Shown here piece after piece: positions 21,880-32,547 of a stretch of DNA of 64,000 nt (within the stretch, counting starts at the first letter, position 1; every line of letters starts with the position of its first letter). This stretch comes from Hevea brasiliensis (Eukaryota; Streptophyta; Magnoliopsida; Malpighiales; Euphorbiaceae): NCBI RefSeq assembly GCF_030052815.1, contig NC_079499.1, forward strand, positions 71,067,760 to 71,131,759, written 5' to 3'. The translations under genes and the position numbers were made by a program. The notes under the pieces are model-generated. The model saw only the letters and a program-made list of their open reading frames with translations, was not told the origin of the DNA and made no database searches.

Positions 21880-22200
21880 TCATTTTAAACTCAAATTTCG
21901 AACTGTAAAATGTGATGCTGCAGTCCTTAAGACCATTACGAACACAATGGAAAATAGAAAATCACGAAAAAGAATTGTTAAGCCAGTCAAATAATTAGGT
22001 CAGGGAGTCGGAAGAAATATTAAATTATTTACAGACCGGGATGAACCGACGAGGGGCAATTTGGTCAATTGACCCCAAGAGCTGACTCCTGACCTAACTG
22101 TCAAATAAAATTGGAGAAAAGAAAATTTTAAAATCGAGAATTAAATTAAAGAACTAATAGAAAAATAAAAAAAAAAAGAAAATGAAAAGTAAAACGGTGA

Positions 22201-22231
22201 TGACATCATGCATGACATCATGCATGATGCC
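22201..22231. repeat. Doubled TGACATCATGCA motif
   Basis: TGACATCATGCA at 22201-22212 and again at 22213-22224, then TGATGCC. The unit resembles bZIP half-sites. A related palindrome lies at 5783-5802 and near-palindromes at 14984-15003 and 18856-18875. Confidence 0.75.
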
Positions 22232-23876
22232 ATAAAAGTCATAATTAATATAATTAATTAAATGGATTTTTGGATCTTCCTAAGACATAAAAAGATAAAA
22301 AGAAAAGAAAAGAAAAAAAAATAATTAGTCTTCTTCCTTATCCCATCCAAGCCGCCACACTCTCTCCCTCTCATCTCCATGGAGATTCCTCCATTAAAGT
22401 TTGTCTTCAAGCTTTGAAACCCTTACCAAATCCCAACATCTCTCATAATTATTCCATAAAACCTTATTTCCTTCCCTTGAGAAAGAAATTTAGCAAGAAA
22501 GAAAGAAGAGAAGAGGAGAAAAATTGAAGATTGAAATCTACAAATTGAGGTAAGTGCAATTTCAAGTTTAGACTCTTATTGAATTCATGAATTTAAGTTT
22601 GTGTGTGATGAAATTGCCTTAGAAATAAAGGAAATCATGCTTAAATAAGGGAAGAGAGAATGTGGCAGCCATGGAACCTTAAGGTTTTAATGGTATTTAG
22701 TTAGGTTAAACATGAAATCTTAGTGAATAGATGTTATATATGTGAATTGTATATTTAGATTACATGAATTGCGAAGATTGGACAAACTTAGGGTTTTAGA
22801 CATTAGGGTTTAGAGACAAAAAATGTGAAAAACTTGTAAATGGTGTCTTTGACCTAATGTGAAGTGAGAAATGGTCATTTGTGACCTAATTAAGTGTGTT
22901 AGAAGTGTTGGAATTAAAGTTAAATTCGGAGGGAGTGTGGTCATGCTGCTGCAGCATGACCTAATCAACTTTGAGGGACCAAAAATGAAATTTTACAAGA
23001 CCAATTGGTATGAGACCAATTGGGAATGAAAATAGGCACTAAATGACACAATTTTCGTTTGGGAAGCATGCCCAAAAAGTGACTAAAGCCTAGTGAACAA
23101 ATTGACCAAATTTGAAAAATTGTAGGCTGCCCTGCGCAAACTGACTAAATGAACAGTGTTTGTTCATTTGGTCATAACTCGAGCTAGGCAGGTCAAAATG
23201 ACCTGAAATTTTACTAGTGGTTAGATGAGATATAGATATAAAACTTTCATGAAGAACACCAATCCAAATTATGCCATTAACCCAATCAAATTACTAAGCA
23301 AAATTGAATCACTAAAACTGCAGAACTGCAGATTTACCATATGAATAGTAAAGTTTCAATGGCTATAACTCTCTCTAGAAAACTCTGATTTAGGTGATTC
23401 TTGAACCGATGGAAACCTAAGGCATAGTAGAACATTTCATATGAATAAAATTAGACCAAATTATGGACTTAACTTGATCAAATTGCTAAACAAAGTTGGA
23501 TCAATAAATCTGCAGAACTAAATTCTGTCGCATGAACAACAACCGTAATTTGGATATAACTTGAGCTACAAAACTCCAATTGGACTGATTCAAAAAGGAG
23601 AATAAACTTAAGACAATAGGGAACATTTTCTATGAAGGAAGTTTTTCCAAATTCAAACAGAAAAGTGACCAATGGAACATTGCAACCTAGACACCAAAAA
23701 TTAAAAATTGACAATTTTGCCTAAAAGACTTAAGTGTTGAGAAAATGACCAAAACCAACAAGTTTAGTGACCAAAATGTGGTATGTGGGTGAAGTTGGAA
23801 TTCCCATACCTATTAAGCCTTAGCAAGTCAACAATTTGACTTAAATAGTGCGGTGAATAGTAACCCAAAACACAAA

Positions 23877-26800
23877 TGTAACGCCCCTAAGTTCGGTAGT
23901 GTGTTCTACTGTTCCAGTGACCAGTGTTGTTCGGACAGCTAGGATGCCTAGAACTACACTTAGATATGAGTGAGGAGACATAAAATAATGAAATACAAGA
24001 AAATAAAATACAAGAAAAACAAAGGAAAAATAATAGCGAAGAAATGTAACCAAGTTAAACGAGCCGAGAACCCTAGCGATGGGTGACCGCACCGAAAAGT
24101 CACGGCGTGGACAGTTGACTAGCCCTAGACTGCGGGGAATCCTGGAAAATATTTTTAGGACTTAAATAAATGTCTATTAAAGTATAAATACCAGTAGAAT
24201 TATCAAAGAAAAATTAATTAGTACAAGGAAAAGTAAGAAATCGAAAAACGGACAGAACCCGGTGTTACCGAAAAATCGGGAATGTAACCCGAACAGGGGC
24301 ATTGTGGTCATTTGACACCCCGAGTTGTCTTTTAACCTAAATTTCCATTATAAATACATGATATTACACTTGGAAAATATAATGACAAGTTAAATTAGTG
24401 GTACCTAATGTAAATAGCAAAAATGGGGAGTTAAATGTGGGAATAAGGAAAGTTAAGGTTAACTAATATTAAATTAAGCTTAGTGCTCCACTCACCCATC
24501 AAAGTGGACCACTAACACACCATTTGGACAGATTTCATCTTCTTCCTCACCTTGCCAAGGAACTAGCCGAAATGCTCTCAAGGGAAACCACCATTGCCGT
24601 CCACCTTGGAGCTCCATGCATGTGAGATTCAAGCTCCTTTCTAGGCACTTCCCTTCATTAAAAGTTGTCCATACACCTTGAGCAGTAGATAGGCAACAAG
24701 AAGACCAAGTTTTGGAGAGATTTTGAAGAGTTTCCAAAGTGGTAAGTTTGTGTTTTTGGGTTATGGCTTCATTAAAGTTAGTAAGAATGTTATGGGTACT
24801 AGAATTATGGAGAGATTTTTGAGGTTTGATGTTTAAAGGGAGAGGTGTATTTTTGGCAGCCATGGAAACTCCTTAAGGACAGTTTATTCTTGCTTGTAAA
24901 TGGTAGATTAAAGGGTTGATTAAGTGTTTATGTGTGTAGAAATTTATTTGGGTGATGTATATTAAGTATATGTAAATGTGTACTTGAATTTGGAAGCTTG
25001 GAAATTAATGGAGTGTGATATATGAATCGGCAGCTTGATTTGGTGAACCATAAAAATGTTATTTCATATTTGGTTTATGAAATATTAATGTTGAATTGTG
25101 GTACTTGTTATGGCAGCTTGTGTATATGTATGATGGTGTGAGGTTGGACATGTAAATGAGCTAGGTTAGATGATTGAATTGTTGTAATTGAGCTTGAAAA
25201 ATTCTGCACTATATGGTGCATATTGAGTGTGATTATAAGCTGCCAAAATGACCAACAACATGTTGTGAATTGTGTTTAGGTTATGGTACAAACCAGAATT
25301 GGCATGAATGTTTAGTTTAGTAAATGTTAAAAGCGTCCTTTGATGAGTAATGAAAAAAATGCAATAGGGAAGTTTATGTTTTGGGCCTAGAACCTTAAGT
25401 GTGTGGCTCCAATTGGTATGAGACAAATTGGAGGTAAAACTAGGCACAAAATGTACCAACTCTGATGAAGGAAGCTTACCAAAATTCTTCTTGTAAGGTA
25501 ACTTGAAAAGTGACCAAATCCGGATTAGTGCAATTAAGGCCTGAAAATTGACCATTTGGGCTGCAATTAGTTTTTAGGCCATAACTCACTCAAAACAGGT
25601 CCAATTGACTTGAAATTTTTACCATGAATAGTTAAGACCTATATCTACAAGTTATGAAGACACCAAATCCTAGAAATGACCATAGGCAAGTCAAAAAGCT
25701 TGCACAAGTTTGGGTCCAAAAACTGGCCGAACCTAAATTGACCTAAAGTGACCAATTTTAATGCATTTTGACCAGCAATAGTAAAATGACCATAACTTGG
25801 TCTAGTAAATTCAGAATGACCTGAAATTTTGCCCCGCGTGCAATAAGACATAGATCTACAAGTTTGTAGTTTCGACCGAAACCCGAAAACCGAGAGAACT
25901 AGGTTGTCCAGCTAGGTCAAACTAGTATCCTGGAATCCAGCAAATTGCAATAAAACACAATATACATGGAAATGAATTGAGTAACATGTACCAACCCTAA
26001 AAGGCTACAAATGTGACATATTAGTAACATTAAAACCTAATTTACCTAGAATGCAACGAGGTTCGACATATTAGGTTGACTAAGCAAATAATAGAATTCA
26101 GTGAATTAATTATCAAGCATTACCGTTAGAGACAGTTTAAATGAGTACTGAAACACTTCAAATTGTGTTTCTCAGTTAACAAAGACTTAGGAAAAGGGAA
26201 GAAAAAACTGAGTCAAGGCCAGGAGACAATTATCAGAGATTTGTACACAACAGTTATTTCTTTTGAATTTTTCAATTGAAATAAATTATGACTATTTGTA
26301 TATTATTGTTTTCAATTATGGAAATGTGTTTGAATGGATACTTATTGCTTGAAAAGCATTGTAAATGGTTTGAAACTATGGAAAAATTTATTTAGTGTCA
26401 TTTGTGAAAATTGAAGTTAATTATGAATTGTGTTGCCATCTTGTGAATGAAATTATGACTTTGGAAATTTATTAGATTTCTCACGAATCATTTGAATAAA
26501 ATGTTTGGAATTGATTTTGTGTTCACACTTAGCATGACAGTATCACATTATTCCTCCATTTATGGGGTTGAGATCATTTATTTTTCTCCCTCTTTGGTTT
26601 ACCAGTTAAGGTTGTAGATCGGATGAGTACTCATTAGCTAGCTAGCCACCTCCCTCATTGATTTCGATTAGTGGGATTGTAGATTGCTTTGTCGTGGTGT
26701 ACAACGCGGCATTGATCGGAAACTTTGTGTCATGGCTTAAGTTGTGTATGAATTGGCAACACTGTGTTCTTAAATTATTTGACTAAAATGTGTTATAATG

Positions 26801-27674
26801 AGCTTTGATAATTTGTAAAATGGAGTTTAAATTCTTATTGACATTCACTATCTTTTGAATTTAACCATGTTTTGACTATTGAGATTTATTGTGATATTGT
26901 GGAATGGAGTTCAAATTCTTTATGACATTCATTGTCTTGAATTTAACTATGGTTTAAGTATCCACTATTTATATGACTTATGATTTGTGATTTAAAGTTG
27001 TATTTGGTTAATATTGTGCACCACTGAGACATTGTCTCAGCAATAGCTTTTCATTGCTGTCGCAGGTAGACAGACTGACAGACAGGCGTGAACTAATTGC
27101 TAGTGCATTCAGCGAGAGATCATCGGGTATATTGAGTATACAGTATTTTGCATTTTGTATTGTAATATATGTTCACTATATGTATATAGTGTTCTTGGTT
27201 TTGAGCAGTTGTAAACTAAAATTGTGCATTGAAGTTGTAAAATAAATTGTGAATTATTTTGGCTTGTAAAATTTGTACTATATTTGTTTTATCTCATCCT
27301 TTGGAAATATTGAAAAGTTATTGTGGATTTGAGTTGAGAAATATATTGTGTTGAATTATGTTGGAGTTTGAGATTGAGAGATATATTAGAAGTGCTTTTT
27401 AGAGGTTTTTGAAGAATCGTTTTATTCAAAATACAGAGGACACTCCGCCAAAATTTTTAGAGAAATTACCACTAATTCAAATGTATTAGCTGTTTCACTT
27501 TAGTTCAAAAAACATTTTAACACCTGTAAATAGTGCTCACCACAGTAAAAAGAAGTAAGAAAAGTTTTAAAATCCCTTATAGTGTATTTAATGGGTTATC
27601 AGTAGACGAAGTTGGTAATTCATTAGGTATACTACGGGAACATGTTATGCCTTACAGAGGGGTAGGGTGTGACA
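23877..27674 (+). repeat. 5' LTR of Gy-D (3,798 bp)
   Basis: TGTAACGCCCC to GTGTGACA. It holds a 5S-like segment (24052-24110), T5 (24152-24156), 'cataactc' modules (about 25570 and 25790) and twin hairpins (27025-27063: TGAGACA/TGTCTCA, then GCAATAGC/GCTGTCGC). Confidence 0.95.
24052..24110 (+). promoter_or_regulatory. 5S-like segment, Gy-D 5' LTR
   Basis: AAGTTAAACGAGC, GAGA, then AGCGATGGGTGACC; the last block is decayed (accgaaaagt). It lies 175 bp from the LTR start. Confidence 0.75.
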
Positions 27675-27682
27675 TGTTTTAG

Positions 27683-27694
27683 TGGTATTAGAGC
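27683..27694 (+). other. Primer binding site, Gy-D (one change)
   Basis: TGGTATTAGAGC. The expected C is T, a probable deamination. Confidence 0.85.
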
Positions 27695-27863
27695 TAGTTT
27701 TTAAATTCTGTTTTCACTTGTAATTTGAATATTGTTTCTTCATAGTACAACTACTAAATGCCATTGTTTGATACATACAATACGTTACATTATAAATATG
27801 CACTAACAGGAGGAAATCTCCTTGTGTTATTTGTTCAGGAGGTCTAAGATCCTCGCATTGACT

Positions 27864-28810
27864 ATGGAAAAGGGTGATCGTTCAGTCGATCAATCTATAG
27901 AGGCTGAGGTGCAAGGGGATGCCCCAGCCCTACACAACGTCAGTTGTTCAGCAGCACCAGCCCCTGTAGTACCATAGTTTTCTGCTCAGTTTGCTCAGCA
28001 GATAGCTACAATGTTCCAACAAATGGCTGGTAATGTGCCTACTCAAGTCCCAATAAAGACACCAGTGGTACAACCACAGTCTTCTGCTAGACAGTATGAC
28101 AAATTGATGAAATATGGGGCTACAGAGTTCAAGGGGACAGTAGATCATCTAGAGGCAGAATAGTGGTTAGAGAGGATGAATAGGGTATTCAAGAAGCTAC
28201 ATTATACAGAGGGGCTCAGATTTGAATACTCAGTATCTCTACTACAGAGGGATGCTTATAACTGGTGGAAAACCATTCCCCACAGTCTGGTAGAACCTGC
28301 AGTGCTAACATAGAATGACTTTCTCAGGGAATTCAGGCAAAAATATGTCCTTGATGCTTATGTAGACCAGAAGTTGCAAGAGTTCCTAAGTTTGAAATAG
28401 GGGAGTAGATCAATGGCTGAATATGAAAGCGAATTTTCCTGCCTAAGCCATTATGCAGTAAGTCTACTTTCTACCAACAGGGAGAGATGCAAGAGGTTTG
28501 AAACCGGCTTGAAGCCCAGTATCAGATTATAAGTGGTCGGATTCAAACATACTAACTTCTCTGAACTTGTTTCTCAAGCCTTAGAATTAGAAAGAATTGA
28601 ATCTGAAGCAGCTCCTGAGAAAAAGAAATCAGAGAAGACAGAGAAAGAGGGAAAATCAGTAGAACAGAGTCCCAATGGTCCTACTGGAAAGAGGAAGAAC
28701 CATGGGGGACACAACAGAGGTGGCAAAAAGTCTGGTAGGAAAGATATTCAGGACAGAAACCTCCTCTATCTGGTCAGTAGAGTACCAGAGGTTTCTACCC
28801 TCTCCGCCAA
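27864..28810 (+). pseudogene. Gypsy gag (Gy-D)
   Basis: Starts at the ATG at 27864 (MEKGDRSVDQSIEAEVQG), the same start as the Gy-E gags. The frame holds QQMAGNVPTQVP, then KYGATEFKGTVD, then RVFKKLHYTEGLRFEYSVSL and ERCKRFETGLKPSIRL, the retrotransposon gag core. A basic Lys/Glu-rich linker follows to about 28740. Stops interrupt it near 27976, 28160, 28314, 28398 and 28530. Comparison with Gy-E shows Gln or Trp codons at most of these places. A frameshift near 28740-28810 moves coding to the frame used by the zinc knuckle. It is not translatable as a whole. Confidence 0.92.
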
Positions 28811-29815
28811 TGTGAAACTTGTGGAAGATATCATGGTGGGATATGCTACAAGGCTATTGGAGCCTGTTATAATTGTGGAGGCATAGGACACTTTGCCAAG
28901 GACTGCACCAGTACTCGCAGAGTTGGACCACCTCCTACTACTGCAGAAGGGTCAGTTTAGAGCCCTGTCACCAGAAGTTCACAACCACCTAGCAAAGGTA
29001 GAGGCAGGGGTAGAGGTAGCCCAGCAGGCAGCCAAGACACAGTGAAACAATCAGAACAAGAGAGTGCTCCGATCAGAGTCTACGCAATGAGACAGAGAGA
29101 AGAGGCCGAGACATCTGAAGTTATGGCTAGTACCTTCTCAACTTTTAACCAAGATGTGTTTGTGTTATTTGATCCGGGTTCTACCCATTCTTATGTGAGT
29201 GCTAGCATCATTGATTGCATTGCTGTTTCATGTACAAAAATGGACTTTGAGATGCTAGTAACAAGTCCGCTAGGACAGGAGGTCAGGGTTAACAGAATGT
29301 ATAGGGATTGTCCTTTAGTGATCCAAGGACACACTTTTCTGTCCGATTTCATTGAAATGCCCTTTAGAGATTATGATATCATCTTGGGCATGGATTGGTC
29401 AGCCAGGCATCACGCCATGATTGACTGTAGGTTGAAGATAGTCACCTTTGGCCTTCCTCAGTACAGTGATATGGTAATACATGGGGAGAGGCAGCTATTA
29501 CCATCAAACATCATTTTGGCTGCACTAGCTAGAAAAATGATCAGAAAGGGGTGTGAAGCATACTTGGCACATGTGGTAGACACCCAAGTGGAGAGTCCAG
29601 CATTGAGGGACATCCCTATAGTATATGACTTTCCAGATGTGTTTCCTGATGAATTGCCAGGATTACCTCCGGAAAGAGAAGTGCAGTTTGAAATTAATGT
29701 TCTGCCTAGTGTGGATCCAATCTCCATAACACCATATAGAATGGCACCAGCAGAGTTGAAGGAGTTAAAGATACAGTTGCAAGAACTACTTGAAAAAGGG
29801 CTTCATTCGCCCTAG
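28811..29815 (+). pseudogene. CCHC knuckle and aspartic protease (Gy-D)
   Basis: One frame runs from 28811 to a stop at 29813-29815 with a single stop near 28970. It begins with CETCGRYHGGIC and an intact CCHC knuckle, CYNCGGIGHFAKDC, which binds RNA. After a Gly/Arg-rich linker comes the protease block VLFDPGSTHSYVSASI at about 29164 (active-site Asp in DPGS), then DFIEMPFRDYDIILGMDW, typical of gypsy protease. Protease would cut the polyprotein. The end of the frame (FPDVFPDELPGLPPEREV, then PYRMAPAELKEL) is the conserved link into reverse transcriptase, which continues in another frame. Confidence 0.92.
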
Positions 29816-30692
29816 TGTGTCACCTTAGGGAGCGCCAGTATTGTTTGTTAAGAAGAAAGATGGCACTCTTCGCTTATGTATTGACTACCGGCAGTTGAAT
29901 AAGGTGACAATAAAGAACAGATATCCATTGCCTCGTATTGATGATCTATTTGATCAGTTGAAGGGTGCAGCCGTATTCTCCAAAATTGATTTGTGATCTA
30001 GTTATTATCAGTTGAAGGTGCAAAAGCAGAGTATTCCAAAAACTGCTTTCAGAACTCGGTATGGCCACTATGAGTTTCTAGTAATACCATTCGGGTTAAC
30101 AAATGCTCTAGCTGCTTTTATGGATCTGATGAAAACTATCTTCAGACCATATCTCGCTCAATTTGTGGTGGTGTTTATTGATGACATTTTGATATATTCG
30201 AGGAATGCAGAGGAGCATGACAGACATCTGTGGATTGTACTGCAGACTTTAAGGGAGAAATAGCTATACGCCAAATTGTCAAAGTGTGAATTTTGGCTGA
30301 AAGAAATCTCCTTTTTGGGACATGTTGTGTCAGCTGAAGGGATCAAGGTAGATTCCTACAAGGTAGAAGCTATCCTTAATTGGAAGCCGCCCGGGAACAT
30401 CACAAAAATTCACAGTTTTCTGGGTTTAGCTGGATATTACCGTCGGCTTGTGAAAGGATTTTCTATGTTATCTTCTCCACTGACCAAGCTGCTTTGGAAA
30501 GATGTAAAATTCCAGTGGACAGATAAATGTCAGCAGAGTTTTGATGAGTTGAAGAGGTGTTTAACTGAAGCTCCAGTCCTTACTTTACCTACTCCGGGTA
30601 AAGAATACACATTTTATAATGATGCTTCTCACAATGGGTTAGGCTGTGCACTGATGCAAGATCGGAATGTCATTACTTATGCATCACGCTAG
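29802..30692 (+). pseudogene. Gypsy reverse transcriptase (Gy-D)
   Basis: Reads [40 protein letters not shown], then [16 protein letters not shown]. The catalytic FIDD box (FIDDILIYS) is at 30174-30200. It continues through [19 protein letters not shown] and [10 protein letters not shown], the thumb and connection. These are all the expected domains. Stops occur near 29826, 29994-29996 and 30261-30263, and the frame changes from that of protease. Each of these stops is one C-to-T or G-to-A step from the usual codon. The fragment from 30276 to 30692 is fully open. Confidence 0.94.
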
Positions 30693-31043
30693 TTGAAATG
30701 GCATGAGAGGAACTACCCAACACATGATTTGGAGCTAGCAGCTATTGTTTTTGCTCTGAAGATCTGGAGACACTATTTGTATGGGGAGAAATGTTACATT
30801 TACACAGATCACAAGAGCTTGAAGTACTTAGGCACCCAGAAGGAATTGAACTTGAGGCAGAGGAGATGGTTAGAACTCATTAAAGACTATGATTGTTTAA
30901 TAGACTATCAGCCAGGGAAAGCAAATGTGGTGGCTGACGCCTTAAGTCGCAAGACTATGGCAAGTCTCAGAGTTTCTCCTTTGTCCATAGTATATGAATT
31001 AAAAGCACAAAGATGCGGTTTAGAGATTGATGATGAGGGATGA
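30600..31043 (+). pseudogene. RNase H domain (Gy-D)
   Basis: Starts at [19 protein letters not shown] (first catalytic Asp). A stop at 30690-30692 replaces the Gln codon of the usual SRQLK. It continues [20 protein letters not shown] (Glu), [11 protein letters not shown] (Asp) and VVADALSRK (last Asp). RNase H removes the RNA strand after cDNA synthesis. All four acidic residues are kept, and the single stop is the only clear break. Confidence 0.92.
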
Positions 31044-32228
31044 TGGTAGTTGCATGGCATGTACGGTAATGTTGATAGATCGATCGAATGGTCGCCAGAG
31101 TGATGTTAAATATCAGAAGCTACTGAAAGAAGTCCAGCAGGGCAAGAAACCTGAATTTTCTGTGAAAGATGATGGTTTATTGCTACATCAGGGCAGAATG
31201 TGCGTTCCTAATGATGCTGAATTGAGACAGATCATTATGAAGGAAGCACATGAGTCTCCTTTTGCTATGCACCCTGGTGGAACTAAAATGTACAGAGGGC
31301 TGAAAGAGCATTACTGGTGGATAGGTATGAAGAGAGATATAGCTGAATTTGTTTTTAAATGCCTAATTTGTCAGCAAGTAAAGGCAGAACATCAAGTTCC
31401 AGCTAGTTTGTTACATCCTTTGCTAGTACCAAAGTGGAAATGGGAATGAATAACTATGGATTTTGTTACGGGACTTCCAAGGACACAAAATAGTCATGAT
31501 GCAGTATGGGTTATAGTTGATAGACTGACCAAGTCTGCTCACTTTTTGCCAGTTCGGATGGACTATAGCCTAGAAAGATTGGCCAGATTGTATATATATG
31601 AAATTGTAAAATTGCATGGAGTGCCAGTATCGATTGTATTTGACAGAGATCCTAGGTTCACTTCTAGATTCTGGGGTAGTCTTCAGAGAGCTCTAGGAAC
31701 TAGATTGAACTTCAGCACAACATTCCACCCACAGAAAGATGGCCAGTCCAAAAGGGTAATTCAGATATTGGAGGATATGTTAGGGGCTTGAGTGATTGAG
31801 TTTGAAGGTAGTTGGGATACACACTTGCCTTTGATTGAGTTTGCTTATAACAACAGCTACCAATCAAGCATTGGGATGCCTCCATATGAAGCTTTGTATG
31901 GCAGAAAGTGCAGAACTCCCCTATGTTAGGATGAAGTAGGTGAAAGGAAGATGATGGGCCAGAAATTGTTCAGCAGACAGAGGAAAAGATCAGATTGATC
32001 AGAGATAGACTCAAGGCTGCATCAGACCGTCAGAAGTCCTATGTTGATCTGAAGAGAAGAGATATTGAATATGCAGTGGGTAATAAGGTATTCCTCAAAG
32101 TTTCTCCTTGGAAGAGGATTATGAGATTTGGCAGAAAGGGGAAACTGAGTCCTCGTTTCATCGGACCATATGAGGTTCTAGAAAGAGTGGGCCTTTGGTA
32201 TATCGGTTGGCATTACCTCCGGAGTTAG
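31027..32228 (+). pseudogene. Gypsy integrase (Gy-D), catalytic Glu replaced
   Basis: The zinc domain reads HESPFAMHPGGTKMYRGLKE then CLICQQVKAEH (HHCC). The core reads [20 protein letters not shown] (first Asp, 31456 on), [14 protein letters not shown] (second Asp) and [11 protein letters not shown] at about 31728, where the catalytic Glu of DGQSER is Lys. Gy-A keeps the Glu. Stops lie at 31447-31449, near 31790 and near 31927. The frame changes near 31960, after which DRLKAASDRQKSYVDLKRRD and [20 protein letters not shown] follow. Even without the stops it would be catalytically dead. Confidence 0.93.
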
Positions 32229-32497
32229 CAAGGATACACAGTGTCTTCCATGTGTCCATGTTAAGGAGGTACAGATCAGACCCATCTCATGTACTATCAG
32301 TTGAAGAGATTGAGGTAAATCCAGACCTCTCCTTTGAGGAAGAACCCATAGAAATTCTGGCATATGAGGTGAAGCAGCTGAGGAACAAACAGATACACCT
32401 GGTTAAAGTGCTGTGGAACCATCGTTCAGGCCAGGAAGCTACTTGGGAACGTGAAGAGGATATGAGGAGACAGCACCCACAGTTGTTTAGAGACTAA
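32195..32497 (+). pseudogene. Integrase tail and chromodomain-like end (Gy-D)
   Basis: After one more frame change the end of pol reads [38 protein letters not shown], then VKVLWNHRSGQEATWEREED and MRRQHPQLFRD, ending at TAA 32495-32497. Such chromodomain-like tails steer chromovirus insertion to heterochromatin, which fits the nesting seen here. The same tail is present in Gy-A and Gy-B. Confidence 0.9.
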
Positions 32498-32530
32498 TGC
32501 CAGGTAAAATTTTGACACGAAATTTATTTT

Positions 32531-32547
32531 AAGGGGGGGGGGGGAAT
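32531..32547 (+). other. Polypurine tract with 12-G run, Gy-D
   Basis: AA, twelve G, AAT directly before the 3' LTR. Gy-E has seven G at the same place. Confidence 0.85.

Larger units (their letters stand above)
21651..23876 (+). repeat. Gy-C solo LTR, 5' piece
   Basis: Starts TGTAACACCCC. It carries the best-preserved 5S-like segment (21821-21879), the doubled TGACATCATGCA motif (22201-22231) and three diverged modules with a 'cataactc'-type core (about 23165, 23355 and 23550; spacing about 190 bp). Confidence 0.92.
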
